Of a stretch of 64,000 bases of DNA, positions 1-9,934 are shown one piece after another. This stretch comes from Deltaproteobacteria bacterium (GTDB taxonomy: Bacteria; Desulfobacterota; Binatia; Binatales; Binataceae): NCBI GenBank assembly GCA_021831785.1, contig JAKBMB010000009.1:62001-126000 (forward strand), given 5' to 3'. Position 1 is the first letter of the stretch, and each line of letters begins with the position of its first letter. The notes beneath the pieces are model-generated. The model worked only from the letters and a program-made list of their open reading frames with translations, had not been told where the DNA came from and did not search any database. Position numbers and translations under genes: made by a program.

Positions 1-1545
1 GCGGCAATGGCGAATCGTGCCGCGGGGGCGGAAGGCGAACCGGTGTGGCTGCATTTTGTCGTGTCCGACACCGGCATTGGCATACCACAGGACAAGCTCG
101 AGGCTATCTTCCTGGACTTCACCCAAGTGGACTCTTCAACTACGCGCGAGAACAGCGGCACCGGACTTGGTCTGGCCATCGTTCGCCGTTTGGTCGAGCT
201 CAACGGCGGACAGGTCTGGGTCGAAAGCAAAGTCGGCGCGGGCAGCACGTTTCATCTTACCCTTGCCTTTCAGGCCCGGGTGGGCGCGCCGCAAGAAACG
301 TCGCCGGAGAACGTCGCTCTTGCCGGCTCTCGCGTGCTGGTGGTGGACGACACGCCGGTCAACCGGTTGATCGCGAAGGACTCCCTATGCGCCGCGGGAG
401 CGCGTGTGGAAGAAGCGCGCTTGGGAAGCGAAGCGCTGGCTATGGTGGAACGTGCCGCTAGCGAGGGTGAGCCGTTTCAAGTCGTGCTGCTTGACGGACG
501 GATGCCGGGGATGAACGGCTTCGAGGTCGCGCGGCATCTCAAGGGCCAAACGGGGCGCGAGGATGGGCGCAGTGCTGCGATTATTCTGATGCTCGGCTCG
601 GATGATCTCAGCACGCAACTTGCGCGCGCAAGTGAAGTGGGCGTCGCCTACTACCTGGTCAAGCCACTAAAGCGCGCCGAGCTCAAATCTGTAGTCGCCG
701 CGGCGCTTAAGCGTGCCCCGCTAACCAGCGCGCAGGCCGTGCCCACTCCCGCGGCCGCGCCCGGCGCACCAGCCGGTAGGCGAAGCCCGCTGCGGATTCT
801 TCTGGCCGAAGATTCAATCGATAACCGCATGATCATCAAGGCCTTTCTTGCGCACACGCCGTACAAGCTCGACATGGCCGAAAACGGCGAGCAAGCGGTG
901 GAAAAGTTTATCGCGGCCGCCGGCGCGGGCAACAAGTACGACCTCGTCTTGATGGACATCCAGATGCCGGTGATGGATGGTCACGCGGCCGCGCGCATGA
1001 TTCGCCAATGGGAACTCGACCAGGGGGTTAAACCGACCCCCATCGTGGCCCTCACCGCGTCGGCCTTCACTCACGACGTGCGCAAATCGCTGGAAGCCGG
1101 ATGCGATGCGCATGTTTCAAAGCCGCTGCGCAAGGCGGCTTTGCACGAAGCGATTGAACGCGCCTGCGGTCGATGCCGTGACACGCCGGATGATAATGGC
1201 GGGCGGGTGTCTGCCGCGGGAGGACCTGGCAACGGAATGCGGACGATCGCCGTGCAGGTGGTTGCGCAGTTTGCCTCGCTCGCCCCGGGTTTTTTAAAAC
1301 GCAAGCGCGAAGACCTCGCCTGCGTGCTGGCGGCCCTTGAACACGGGGACTATGAGACCATCCGAAGTCTGGCCCATATGATGAAGGGCGAGGGCGGTGC
1401 GCTCGGCTTTGACACGATTAGCGAGATCGGCGCCTTGCTGGAAAGCGCCGCCCAGGCCGCCGACAAGAGTGCGATGCGCAAATGGGCCGCAGTGCTCTCG
1501 GATTATCTCGCCAGGGTTCGGATCGTGGGCGCTGCCGCCGAGTGA
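1..1545 (+). CDS. Hybrid sensor histidine kinase, C-terminal part (HATPase-REC-REC-HPt), cut by window edge
   Basis: The reading frame is open to the left edge, so the N-terminal sensor and HisKA parts lie outside; residue numbers count from an in-frame ATG at position 7. Domains in order: end of the HATPase_c ATP-binding domain with the G1 box DTGIGIP and G2 box GTGLGL; receiver 1 (starting VLVVDDTPVNR) with phospho-acceptor Asp at about residue 163 (LLDGRMPG); receiver 2 (ILLAEDSIDNR) with Asp at about 317 (LMDIQMPVMDG); and an HPt domain whose His is at about 457 (AHMMKGEGGALG). This is a full phosphorelay module, His-Asp-Asp-HPt, in one chain, as in BarA/RpfC-type unorthodox kinases. The signal and the output regulator cannot be seen. 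The next gene, murJ, is 580 bp away across a repeat and is probably a separate unit. Confidence 0.9.
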   Translation, partial: AAMANRAAGAEGEPVWLHFVVSDTGIGIPQDKLEAIFLDFTQVDSSTTRENSGTGLGLAIVRRLVELNGGQVWVESKVGAGSTFHLTLAFQARVGAPQETSPENVALAGSRVLVVDDTPVNRLIAKDSLCAAGARVEEARLGSEALAMVERAASEGEPFQVVLLDGRMPGMNGFEVARHLKGQTGREDGRSAAIILMLGSDDLSTQLARASEVGVAYYLVKPLKRAELKSVVAAALKRAPLTSAQAVPTPAAAPGAPAGRRSPLRILLAEDSIDNRMIIKAFLAHTPYKLDMAENGEQAVEKFIAAAGAGNKYDLVLMDIQMPVMDGHAAARMIRQWELDQGVKPTPIVALTASAFTHDVRKSLEAGCDAHVSKPLRKAALHEAIERACGRCRDTPDDNGGRVSAAGGPGNGMRTIAVQVVAQFASLAPGFLKRKREDLACVLAALEHGDYETIRSLAHMMKGEGGALGFDTISEIGALLESAAQAADKSAMRKWAAVLSDYLARVRIVGAAAE

Positions 1546-1817
1546 AGTAGCGCCGGGCCGCTCCTCGCACGACCTTGTGTTAACCTGCTGCCGGCTCTCA
1601 GCCGGTTTCCGGTCGGGCTTCGAAGTAAGCTAGGCTAGGGCGCTCGGCCGGACGCGTTTCAAACGCCATATTGGACGCGAGGCCTCGCTGTCGCGGTATC
1701 TTTTGAGCACGACGAGCCCAGCGGCGAATTCAAAGGACACGCGGTTGGAAGTCGGCCGCGGCCGGCGCATGCTAGAGTATCGCATTATGCCACAGACAGC
1801 CGGGGCCACGCTGTTCT

Positions 1818-2094
1818 ATTGAGAATTGCAAAACATAGCCCGTGCGGGGTCGTGGCGGGCGGCCCCCTTCCCGACCTTCCCCCGCGCGGCGGGGGAAGGA
1901 GAAAGCAGGGGCCTTCTCCCGCTGAGCGAGGCAGTAAAAAACAGGCTCCTTAGGCCTGAGCCGGGAAAGGAAAAAACAGCACCTTCCCCCTTTTAGGGGA
2001 AGGTGGGGATGGGGGGTCAAGACGGGCGCGGCCACTTCAGCGGTAGAGGACCAAGTTGAGAGCGCGCCTGTCACTATAGTCTGCGGTTCTCAGT
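1818..2094 (+). repeat. MITE-like intergenic repeat, copy A (long form)
   Basis: The left end TATTGAGAATTGCAAAACAT and the right end CTGTCACTATAGTCTGCGG followed by TTCTCAG are imperfect inverted repeats of each other and match six other intergenic sites in this window. The 277-bp interior contains purine-rich palindromic stretches such as CCTTCCCCC/GGGGGAAGG. The rest of the 1546-2128 gap, from the kinase stop to this copy, shows nothing recognisable. Confidence 0.75.
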
Positions 2095-2128
2095 GGTCAT
2101 CCGGCGGGCCGGCTTGGCAGGACCGTCG

Positions 2129-3790
2129 ATGAAGCGGGGCGTCGTGACGCAGGACAACTTTACCGAGGGAGCGGCGGCCACGCGGATGCCGGCCGGAGAA
2201 AAAAGCGTCGGCGGCGGAGGAATCGGCCTGGCCAAGCTGGTGGCTGCCGGAATCCTGCTCAGCCGAATTGCGGGATTGCTGCGCGAGAGCATTTTCGCCC
2301 ATTATTTCGGCAATTCCGACAGCGCCGACGCGTTCAAGGCTGCCTTCAGAATTCCCAACATGTTGCAGAACCTGTTCGGGCAGGGCGTGCTCTCGGCCTC
2401 CTTCATCCCGGTGTACAGCAGGCTTTTGGCCCAGGCCAAGCAGCGCGAAGCGAACCGGCTGGCGGTCGAGGTCGGCGCGCTTTTGAGCCTTGCGATGGTA
2501 ATTTTGGCGTTGCTCGGGGTGCTGGCGGCGCCCTATCTGATGACGCTCGTCGCGCCCGGCTTTCACGGCGCCAAGCGCGCGCTTGGGGTGAGTTTGGTGC
2601 AAATTCTATTTCCCGGCGCGGCTCTATTAACGCTCAGTGCCTGGTGTCTTGGCATATTGAACAGCCACAACCGTTTCTTCGCGTCCTACGCCGCGCCGGT
2701 GGCCTGGAATGCGGCGATTATCGCCGCGATGCTGCTCTACGGTGGATATCGCAGCCAGACCAATCTAGCGGCTGTTGTTGCATGGGGAGCGGTGATCGGC
2801 GCCGGGTTCCAGTTCGCCGTGCAACTGCCTCAGACGCTCAAGTTGCTCGGGCGCTTTGACAGAGGTTTCGCGCAGACGCGTGGGGCGCTCAAGAGCGTGG
2901 CCGCAAATTTTTTCCCGGTGCTGGGCGGGCGCGGCGTGGTTCAGATAAGCGCTTACGTGGACAACATATTCGCCAGCTTCCTACCCGCCGGAGCAGTGGC
3001 GGCGTTCAACTACGCGCAGATCGTCTATTTTTTGCCGGTGAGCCTGTTTGGGATCTCGATCGCGGCCGCCGAGCTGCCGGCGATGTCCCGCGCAGGCGGC
3101 CCTAGCCTGGAAATGGCGGGCATCATTCGCGCGCGGCTTAACTCCGCCCTTCGGCATATCGCGTTTCTGGTCACGCCTTCGGCGGCGGCCTTCGTGTTGA
3201 TCGGCGACGTGATCGTGGGGGCAATCTTTCAATCCGGGCGCTTCAGCTACGCCGACGCGCTTTACGTATGGGGTGTGCTGGCCGGCTCGTCGGTGGGTCT
3301 GTTGGCGGTCACCATGGGACGGCTGTATTCGTCCGCGTATTACGCGCTTTGGGACACGCGGACGCCGCTTAAGTTTGCGCTGGTGCGGGTCGCGCTGACG
3401 GGCGTTCTGGGCTACTTTTGCGCGCTGGTTTTGCCGGGGCTGCTCGGCTTTGATCGGCGCTGGGGCGTGGCCGGACTTACCGCGTCGGCGGGCGTTTCCG
3501 GGTGGGCCGAGTTTGCCCTGCTGCGGATAGGCCTAAATCGGCGGATCGGCCCGACCGGGATCGACCGCGTTTTTGTTTTTCAGCTATGGCTTATCGCCGG
3601 CGCTGCCGGCATCGCAGCGCTCGCAGTCAAGCTATGGTTTGCGCCCACGGAGCCGCGGCTTAGGGCCTTGGTCGTGCTGCCGATTTACCTCGGAGTCTAT
3701 CTGGGCGCCGCGCGATGGCTGCGGGTGCCCGAACTCAAGCGCCTTATGCTCACGCTAAGCCCAAGGCGCGCATCTGCCCCACCCGCTTGA
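2129..3790 (+). CDS. murJ: MurJ/MviN lipid II flippase
   Basis: Integral membrane protein of 553 residues that moves lipid II (undecaprenyl-diphosphate-MurNAc-pentapeptide-GlcNAc) across the inner membrane for peptidoglycan synthesis. The family signature is near the N-terminus (LSRIAGLLRESIFAHYFG, then ADAFKAAFRIPNMLQNLFGQG), followed by repeated hydrophobic helices consistent with the usual 14. The length is typical. The start at 2129 has AGGA six bases upstream; a GTG at 2093 in the same frame lies inside the repeat and is less likely. It converges on lepB, with a truncated repeat and a small inverted repeat between the two genes. Confidence 0.93.
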   Translation: MKRGVVTQDNFTEGAAATRMPAGEKSVGGGGIGLAKLVAAGILLSRIAGLLRESIFAHYFGNSDSADAFKAAFRIPNMLQNLFGQGVLSASFIPVYSRLLAQAKQREANRLAVEVGALLSLAMVILALLGVLAAPYLMTLVAPGFHGAKRALGVSLVQILFPGAALLTLSAWCLGILNSHNRFFASYAAPVAWNAAIIAAMLLYGGYRSQTNLAAVVAWGAVIGAGFQFAVQLPQTLKLLGRFDRGFAQTRGALKSVAANFFPVLGGRGVVQISAYVDNIFASFLPAGAVAAFNYAQIVYFLPVSLFGISIAAAELPAMSRAGGPSLEMAGIIRARLNSALRHIAFLVTPSAAAFVLIGDVIVGAIFQSGRFSYADALYVWGVLAGSSVGLLAVTMGRLYSSAYYALWDTRTPLKFALVRVALTGVLGYFCALVLPGLLGFDRRWGVAGLTASAGVSGWAEFALLRIGLNRRIGPTGIDRVFVFQLWLIAGAAGIAALAVKLWFAPTEPRLRALVVLPIYLGVYLGAARWLRVPELKRLMLTLSPRRASAPPA

Positions 3791-3847
3791 CTCCCCAACG
3801 CGCGGGGGAAGGGGAGGTTGGGGTGGCGCAGGCTTCCAGCCTGATAT

Positions 3848-3873
3848 GACAGGCTAAAAGCCAAAAGCCTGTC
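3848..3873. terminator. Inverted repeat between convergent murJ and lepB
   Basis: GACAGGCT and AGCCTGTC form a perfect 8-bp stem with a 10-base loop between the two convergent genes. There is no clear T-run, so a bidirectional terminator role is only plausible. It directly precedes the truncated repeat copy B. Confidence 0.3.
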
Positions 3874-3876
3874 CCA

Positions 3877-3931
3877 CGGTAGAGGGCCAAACTGAAAAGC
3901 GTGCCTGTCACTGTATTTCGCTGTCTTCAGG
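3877..3931 (+). repeat. MITE-like intergenic repeat, copy B (right end only)
   Basis: The segment GAGGGCCAAACTGAAAAGCG, continuing into TGCCTGTCACTGTATTTCGC, matches the right-hand end of copy A. The left terminal repeat is not present, so this is a truncated copy. Confidence 0.55.
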
Positions 3932-4068
3932 AGTTATGCGACTCGGCAGCGCGCCGCCCTCAGCCGCCCGCCGGCATCACGTGTTCCACAAGCTGGGCCG
4001 CCCGGCGCCGCCGGCAGAGTCGACCCGACAATACGATCGCTCGCGAGGCGCCTCTCCTGGCGTAGCTT

Positions 4069-4788
4069 TTAGTTGACCAGATCGCCTATCCGCCTCCAAC
4101 GCACCGGAAACGGCCAGCCGTCTTCGGTGTCCCACGACCAATAGATTATCAAGGCGCGTCCCTCGACGTCCCGCATATCGACGAAACCCCAAAAGCGGCT
4201 GTCATAGCTTAAGTCGCGGTTGTCCCCCATCACGAAGAGCTTGTTCGGTGGGACTACTTGCGGCCCGAAGTCGCCGTAGACGCGCGCCGCGCCCGAACCA
4301 GCGGCGGTTTTGGTGTAACGGGCGTGAGGGTCGGGCGCCAACCGTCCGTTGATGTAGACTTGTGTGCCCCGCACTTCGACTTGATCGCTGGCCAGCGCAA
4401 CCACGCGCTTGATAAAGTCCTTGCTGCGGTCCCTAGGGAAGACGAAGACCACTACGTCGCCGCGATGGACGGTGCCGAAGCGCACGACGTAGCTCCCCAA
4501 ACCCAGCCCCTCCATGCGCAGGCCGAACAATGAGTCGGGCATCCGCAGGCCGTAGGCCAGCTTGTTGACCAGAATATGGTCTCCGATGAGAAGCGTCGGT
4601 TCCATCGAGCCCGAGGGAATCTTGTAAGCCTGCAAAATAAAGGTACGAATTACCAGCGCCAGCACCGCCGCGACGGCGAAAGCCTCGACGTATTCGCGTA
4701 TCAGCGTCTTCGAGCGCTGCGCCGGACTTTGCGCCTCGCGCCCGCGCTGGGCCTGCTGGGCGCGACTCTCGCGTACAGGTTCACCCAT
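4069..4788 (-). CDS. lepB: Signal peptidase I
   Basis: Membrane-bound serine protease of 239 residues that cleaves Sec/Tat signal peptides at the outer face of the inner membrane. One N-terminal transmembrane helix (about 35-52) precedes box B (KIPSGSMEPTL) with the catalytic Ser at about 61. The general-base Lys is in SKDFIKRVVAL (about 127), and box E is GDNRDLSYDSRFWGFV. The sequence upstream of the helix is Gln/Arg-rich and probably cytoplasmic. Its start lies 6 bp after the lepA stop, the classic lepA-lepB pairing, so the two should be cotranscribed at the end of the minus-strand run that begins at mtnP. Confidence 0.95.
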   Translation of the reverse strand: MGEPVRESRAQQAQRGREAQSPAQRSKTLIREYVEAFAVAAVLALVIRTFILQAYKIPSGSMEPTLLIGDHILVNKLAYGLRMPDSLFGLRMEGLGLGSYVVRFGTVHRGDVVVFVFPRDRSKDFIKRVVALASDQVEVRGTQVYINGRLAPDPHARYTKTAAGSGAARVYGDFGPQVVPPNKLFVMGDNRDLSYDSRFWGFVDMRDVEGRALIIYWSWDTEDGWPFPVRWRRIGDLVN

Positions 4789-4794
4789 TGATCG

Positions 4795-6597
4795 TCAGTC
4801 TCCCACGCGTAGTAAAGCCAGGAACGCTTCTTGGGGCACTTCCACCCGCCCTAGCTGCTTCATCCGCCGCTTGCCTTCCTTTTGTCTTTCCAAAAGCTTG
4901 CGCTTGCGGGTGATATCACCGCCGTAGCACTTTGCGGTAACGTTCTTGCGCATCGGTTTGACGCTCTCGCGGGCGATCACCTTGGAACCGATTGCGGCCT
5001 GGATGACGACCTCGAACATCTGGCGCGGTATGAGGTCGCGCATCTTCTCGCACAACGCGCGGCCGCGTTCGTAAGCCTTGTCGCGGTGTGCGATTGCAGA
5101 AAGCGCGTCTACGGTCTCGCCGTTAAGCTTCATATCCAGTTTAACCAGAGGATTGGCCCTGAAGTCCAGAAACTCGTAATCGAGCGAGGCGTAGCCTTGG
5201 CTGACCGACTTGAGCCGATCGTAAAAGTCGAGCGCGACTTCGCCCAACGGTAGCTCATAAACGAGAATCGCGCGCTTGGGGCTGACGAAGCGCAGCTCCC
5301 GCTGCACCCCGCGCCGCGCCTCGCAAAGTCCTATCACCGCACCCAGAAAATCGCCGGGCACATGCATGGTCGCCAGGATATACGGCTCCTCGATCGCGTC
5401 GATATTTCCCGCCTCCGGCATCCGCGCCGGATTGTCGATCACCAAAGTCTGTCCGTCGCGCGTGCGGACCCGGTAGCGCACGGTCGGCGCGGTGATAATC
5501 AGGCTCTGGCCGAATTCCCGCTCCAGACGCTGCTGCACGATATCCATGTGCAGCAGGCCGAGAAAGCCCGCCCGAAAGCCGAAGCCGAGGGCCTGAGAGG
5601 TTTCCGGCTCGCAGACTAAGCTCGCGTCGTTGAGGCGCAGCTTGTCAATGGCCTCGCGTAGCGCTTCATACTGGTTGGCGTCGATGGGGTAGAGCCCGGC
5701 GAACACCATCGGCTTGAGCTCTTTAAAGCTGAACAGAGGCTCGCTCGCCGGATGTTCGGCGCTGGTGATAGTGTCGCCTACGCGCATGTCGGCCAGATTT
5801 CTGATCCCAGCTGCCACCGAACCGACTTCGCCCGGACTCAGAACTTCGGCTGCCTCTTCGTGAGGCGTAAAGTAGCTGAGTCGGGCGAGCTCTCCGGTTT
5901 TGCCGCTGGCCTTGAGCAGCACCCGCATCCCAACGCGCAACTCGCCGTCAAACACCCGCACCAGGCCGATCGCGCCCGAATACGAATCGTACCAGCTATC
6001 AAAGATCAAAGCGCGCGCCGATGTCGTTGCGCCGGCCCGCGGCGGCGGAATTCTCTTTACTATCGCCTCAAGCACGTCGTCGACGCCGATTCCTAGCTTG
6101 GCGCTGATGAGGATAGCTTCCTGCGCGTTAAGACCGATGATCTCCTCGATCTCGCGCCGGGTGCGCTCTATGTCGGCGCCCGGCAAATCGATTTTATTGA
6201 TCAGCGGCACGAGTTCGAGACCCTGATCGATCGCTAAGTAGGCGTTGGCTACGGTCTGCGCCTCAACCCCTTGACTGGCGTCCACGACCAAAAGCGCGCC
6301 TTCGCAGGCCGCCAGACTGCGCGACACCTCGTAGGCGAAATCGACGTGGCCCGGCGTGTCGATAAGATTGAACACGTACGTGCGCCGGTCGGCGGCGGTG
6401 TAATTGAGCCGCACCGCGCGGGCCTTGATCGTAATCCCGCGCTCGCGCTCAAGCTCCATCGAATCCAAAAACTGGTCCTTGAACTCGCGCGGCGACAAGG
6501 CGCCGGTGCGTTCGAGCAAGCGATCGGCGAGCGTGGACTTGCCGTGATCGATATGGGCGATAATCGAGAAATTGCGCAGCAGCGCCGGGTCGGTCAT
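4795..6597 (-). CDS. lepA: Elongation factor 4 (LepA), ribosome back-translocating GTPase
   Basis: Translational GTPase of 600 residues, the normal length. The G1 motif AHIDHGKST sits at about residues 14-22, followed by the switch region with [17 protein letters not shown] (G3) and NKIDLPGAD (G4). The LepA-specific C-terminal domain is present ([19 protein letters not shown], ending near [10 protein letters not shown]). The protein binds the ribosome and promotes reverse translocation or initiation-related remodelling under stress. The gene lies between an NAD-epimerase gene (7 bp upstream) and lepB (6 bp downstream). Confidence 0.97.
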   Translation of the reverse strand: MTDPALLRNFSIIAHIDHGKSTLADRLLERTGALSPREFKDQFLDSMELERERGITIKARAVRLNYTAADRRTYVFNLIDTPGHVDFAYEVSRSLAACEGALLVVDASQGVEAQTVANAYLAIDQGLELVPLINKIDLPGADIERTRREIEEIIGLNAQEAILISAKLGIGVDDVLEAIVKRIPPPRAGATTSARALIFDSWYDSYSGAIGLVRVFDGELRVGMRVLLKASGKTGELARLSYFTPHEEAAEVLSPGEVGSVAAGIRNLADMRVGDTITSAEHPASEPLFSFKELKPMVFAGLYPIDANQYEALREAIDKLRLNDASLVCEPETSQALGFGFRAGFLGLLHMDIVQQRLEREFGQSLIITAPTVRYRVRTRDGQTLVIDNPARMPEAGNIDAIEEPYILATMHVPGDFLGAVIGLCEARRGVQRELRFVSPKRAILVYELPLGEVALDFYDRLKSVSQGYASLDYEFLDFRANPLVKLDMKLNGETVDALSAIAHRDKAYERGRALCEKMRDLIPRQMFEVVIQAAIGSKVIARESVKPMRKNVTAKCYGGDITRKRKLLERQKEGKRRMKQLGRVEVPQEAFLALLRVGD

Positions 6598-6604
6598 CGC
6601 GTGC

Positions 6605-7636
6605 TCATTTCGGACGGTCGGATGATCCGCGGCGTTGTCGCTTGACGCCTGGCGGGTTATGGAACGAGGGCCTCAAATCGTCTGTGCGCGCGGGGCCGGC
6701 GCCCTCGCGCAGCGAGCGCGAAAGGTAGTATTGAAACGTTCGCTCCAGCCCCTCGCGCAGCGCGATTTGCGGCCGCCAGTCGAGCGCCGCGGCCGCGCGC
6801 GCCGGCGCGATTGCTGAGCGTCGCTGCTCGCCCTCGCGCGGGGCGGCAAAGGTTGGAGCGCGCTCGATTCCGCTGACTTCGCCGAGCATGCGGTAAAGCT
6901 GATTGACGCTGGTCTCGACCCCGGTGCCGATATTGAGCACGCTACCGCCGGCACGTTCCAGCGCGGCGACATTCGCGCGCGCCACATCTTCGACGAAAAC
7001 GTAGTCGCGCGTCTGCTCGCCGTCGCCGAAGATGACCGCGCCGGCGCCGCTTAAAAGCCGCTCGCAGAAGATTCCCACTACGCCCGCCTCGCTGTGCGGG
7101 TCCTGGCGCGGACCGTACACGTTGGCGTAGCGCAGCGCCACATATTCAATTGCATACTGCGCGCGGTAGAAGTGAAGATACGTCTCGCCGGCAAGCTTGG
7201 CCACCCCGTAAGGGCTCAGTGGGCGGCAAGGATGATCTTCGTCGCAGGGGAAAAAAAGCTGCTCGCCGTACACCGTGCCGCCGCTGGAGGCAAAAACCAC
7301 GCGGCGAAGCCCGTGCCGTCGCCCCGCTTCCAGCAGGTTCAGCAAGCCGGTCAGGTTGATTTGACAATCGAGGACCGGGTCGGCAACCGAACGGCGAACG
7401 TCGATCTGCGCCGCTAGATGGACCAGCGCCTGAGGCTTTTCGCGCTCGAACACGCCCGAGATTGCGCGCGCGTCGCGAATGTCGGCTTGATGGAAGCGGG
7501 CGCGCGGATCGAGGTTCTGGCGTTTGCCCCGAGACAGATCGTCGAGCGCTGCCACGTCGTCGGCGCCGGCCTTGAACAGCGCCTCAACGGTATGGGAGCC
7601 GATGAATCCGGCGGCGCCGGTTACTAGTACTCGCAT
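6605..7636 (-). CDS. NAD-dependent nucleotide-sugar epimerase (GalE-like SDR)
   Basis: Extended SDR of 343 residues. The Rossmann motif GAAGFIGSH is at the N-terminus, the catalytic Ser region is [11 protein letters not shown], and the active-site YxxxK is YGVAKLAGE. The length and the pattern [15 protein letters not shown] are typical of UDP-glucose/UDP-glucuronate 4-epimerases. It is 13 bp downstream of ugd, so it may act on UDP-glucose or on the UDP-glucuronate made by Ugd. The final 25 or so residues are basic and low-complexity, unlike the family core. Exact substrate specificity cannot be read from sequence. Confidence 0.88.
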   Translation of the reverse strand: MRVLVTGAAGFIGSHTVEALFKAGADDVAALDDLSRGKRQNLDPRARFHQADIRDARAISGVFEREKPQALVHLAAQIDVRRSVADPVLDCQINLTGLLNLLEAGRRHGLRRVVFASSGGTVYGEQLFFPCDEDHPCRPLSPYGVAKLAGETYLHFYRAQYAIEYVALRYANVYGPRQDPHSEAGVVGIFCERLLSGAGAVIFGDGEQTRDYVFVEDVARANVAALERAGGSVLNIGTGVETSVNQLYRMLGEVSGIERAPTFAAPREGEQRRSAIAPARAAAALDWRPQIALREGLERTFQYYLSRSLREGAGPARTDDLRPSFHNPPGVKRQRRGSSDRPK

Positions 7637-7649
7637 CGCATGCCGATCT

Positions 7650-8957
7650 TCAGACGGGCCGCCGGCCGATTGAGTAGTAGCGAAAGTTCAGCCGTTTCAA
7701 CAACTCGGGATCGTACAAGTTGCGGCCATCGAAGATCACCGGCTGCTTAAGCGCGGCGCGCACGCGCTGAAAGTTAGGATGGCGAAATTCGTTCCATTCG
7801 GTGCAGATCAGTAGCGCGTCGGCACCCTCGACAGCGTCGTAGTTGCGCTCATAGTAACTGATGCGGTCGCCGAAGATGCGGCGCGCGGTGCTCATCGCCT
7901 CGGGGTCGTGAACCTTGAGCGCCGCGCCGGCCTCGAGCAGCCGCTGGATTATTGTAACCGACGGGGCTTCGCGCATGTCGTCGGTTCGCGGCTTGAAGGC
8001 CAAGCCCCAAACGGCAAACGTGCGCCCGCTTAAGTCCTGGCCGAAGTGCGCCTTGATCCGCTCGGCCATCAGCGCTCGCTGCCGCTGGTTAATTTCTTCG
8101 GCGGCCTTGAGCATCTCGAAGCGCACGCCTTGCGCGTCGGCCGTGCGAATGAGCGCGCGAACGTCCTTGGGGAAACAGGAGCCGCCGTAGCCGATGCCGG
8201 GGAACAAGAACTGCGGACCGATTCTCCGGTCGGAGGCGATTCCCAGCCGCACGTCGCTGATTTCAGCGTCCACCGCCTCGCACAGATTGGCGATCGCGTT
8301 GATAAACGAGACCCTCACCGCCAGCATCGCGTTGGACGCGTACTTGGTGAGCTCGGCCGACTGCGGAGCCATCACGAGAATCGGATTGCCGGTGCGCACG
8401 AACGGGGCGTACAGTTCCTTCAAGACGGCGGTCGCGCGCGCGCTCGCGCTGCCGATAATTATTCGGTCAGGCCGCGTGAAGTCCTCTACCGCGGAGCCTT
8501 CTTTGAGGAACTCGGGGCATGAGCACACGTCGCATTCATAGGGCGCCAAGCGCCGCATCAGCTCGCCCAGGCGTTCGCACGTGCCCACCGGCACGGTGCT
8601 CTTGACCGCCGCTACGTGATACCCGGTCAAGGCTTTGGCGATAGCCTCGCCCGCCTGGAAGACGGCGCTTACGTCGGCTTCGCCCGTCGCGGCGGCCGGC
8701 GTGCCGGCGGCAATAAAGGAGATAGCGGACTGCGCTACGGCAAAGTCCAAATCCGTGGAGAAGCTGAGCCGGCCCTCTTTAAGGTTGCGCGCCACAAGCT
8801 CCCGGAGCCCGGGCTCGTAAATCGGCAGCTCCGCCGCCTTAAGTTTCGTGATTCGCTCGCGGTCAATATCAACGCACACTACCTCGTTGCCGCTTTCGGC
8901 AAAGCAAGTGGCGGTCACCAGCCCGACGTAGCCTGCGCCGACGACAGTAATATTCAT
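7650..8957 (-). CDS. ugd: UDP-glucose 6-dehydrogenase
   Basis: NAD-dependent enzyme of 435 residues that oxidises UDP-glucose twice to UDP-glucuronate. It has the N-terminal dinucleotide motif GAGYVGLVTA, the central signature FLKEGSAVEDF, the active-site Cys in GYGGSCFPKDV, and the C-terminal UDP-binding domain (VWGLAFKPRTDDMREAPS). UDP-glucuronate is the entry compound for L-Ara4N synthesis, whose later steps are encoded at 41.8-47.7 kb, so the two loci may cooperate. It sits in the middle of the minus-strand operon. Confidence 0.95.
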   Translation of the reverse strand: MNITVVGAGYVGLVTATCFAESGNEVVCVDIDRERITKLKAAELPIYEPGLRELVARNLKEGRLSFSTDLDFAVAQSAISFIAAGTPAAATGEADVSAVFQAGEAIAKALTGYHVAAVKSTVPVGTCERLGELMRRLAPYECDVCSCPEFLKEGSAVEDFTRPDRIIIGSASARATAVLKELYAPFVRTGNPILVMAPQSAELTKYASNAMLAVRVSFINAIANLCEAVDAEISDVRLGIASDRRIGPQFLFPGIGYGGSCFPKDVRALIRTADAQGVRFEMLKAAEEINQRQRALMAERIKAHFGQDLSGRTFAVWGLAFKPRTDDMREAPSVTIIQRLLEAGAALKVHDPEAMSTARRIFGDRISYYERNYDAVEGADALLICTEWNEFRHPNFQRVRAALKQPVIFDGRNLYDPELLKRLNFRYYSIGRRPV

Positions 8958-8995
8958 TGATTCCGTAGCTTAAAAGCCCTTAAGTTCGGTTGCGT

Positions 8996-9934
8996 TCAGA
9001 ATTCTTCTTTTACCACGTAGATCGGCTTGTCCTGCGATTCGTAGTAGATGCGCGTCAGCATCTCGCCGAGCAGTCCGAGGCTAATGAACTGCACTCCCAC
9101 CACCAGCAGCAGGACTGCCAGCAAAAGCGCCGGGCGTTGGGCCAGCGAAAATCCCAGCACGACTTTCTCGAACACCAGCATCGCGGTCCAAAGCCCGCCC
9201 AGTGCCGCCAACACCACGCCGATCGTACCAAAGACCTGAATCGGACGGGTCGAGTAGCCGGACAAAAACATCACCGTAATCAGGTCGAGCAAGGTACGGA
9301 TCACCCGCGACAAGCCGTACTTCGAATGGCCGGCTTGGCGCGGCCGGAAATTGACCGGGATTTCCACGATTCGCGCCCCAACTTGGAGCGCGATGAAGGG
9401 GATGAAGCGATGCATCTCGCCGTAAAGCCGCAATTGCTCGGCGAGGGTCCGGCGGTAAGCTTTGAGTGTGCAGCCGTAGTCGTGAAGCTTGAGCCGGGTA
9501 ATCGAAGAGATTAGGAAGTTGGCGGCCAACGACGGCAGCTTGCGGCTAAAGTAAGCATTCCTCCAGCGCTCCACGCGCCACCCGACGGCCAAGTCGTAGC
9601 CCTGGTCAATGGCGTTGAGCAGGGCCGGGATGTCGGCCGGATCGTTTTCGCCGTCGCCGTCGAGCGTGATGACGAACTGGCCGCGCGCGTGCCTAAGTCC
9701 ACACGCCAGCGCGGCGGTCTGGCCGAAGTTGCGCGCCAGCCGCAGTGTTCTGACGCGTTCGTCCTCGGCCTTGAGCTCGCGCAGCACGCGGTCGCTCTGG
9801 TCGGTGCTGCCGTCGTCCACGAACAGCACTTCCCACGAGCGCCCCAGCGAATCGAGCACGCCTCTCAACTCGGCATACAGGGGGGCCAGATTGTCGCCTT
9901 CGTTGAAGACCGGAACCACTACGGAGAGGTCCAT
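8996..9934 (-). CDS. GT2 glycosyltransferase, DPM1/ArnC-like, with C-terminal membrane helices
   Basis: 312 residues from the preferred start at 9934. A GT-A domain begins MDLSVVVPVFNEGDNL, with the nucleotide-binding VDDGSTDQSD and the metal-binding DGDGENDP. Two hydrophobic helices near the C-terminus are typical of polyprenyl-phosphate glycosyltransferases, which charge undecaprenyl phosphate with a sugar at the inner leaflet. An earlier in-frame start at 9997 adds 21 residues of low quality inside the upstream kinase gene. With start 9934 the genes overlap by 16 bp. The sugar is unknown; nearby ugd and the epimerase suggest a uronic acid or its epimer. Confidence 0.85.
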   Translation of the reverse strand: MDLSVVVPVFNEGDNLAPLYAELRGVLDSLGRSWEVLFVDDGSTDQSDRVLRELKAEDERVRTLRLARNFGQTAALACGLRHARGQFVITLDGDGENDPADIPALLNAIDQGYDLAVGWRVERWRNAYFSRKLPSLAANFLISSITRLKLHDYGCTLKAYRRTLAEQLRLYGEMHRFIPFIALQVGARIVEIPVNFRPRQAGHSKYGLSRVIRTLLDLITVMFLSGYSTRPIQVFGTIGVVLAALGGLWTAMLVFEKVVLGFSLAQRPALLLAVLLLVVGVQFISLGLLGEMLTRIYYESQDKPIYVVKEEF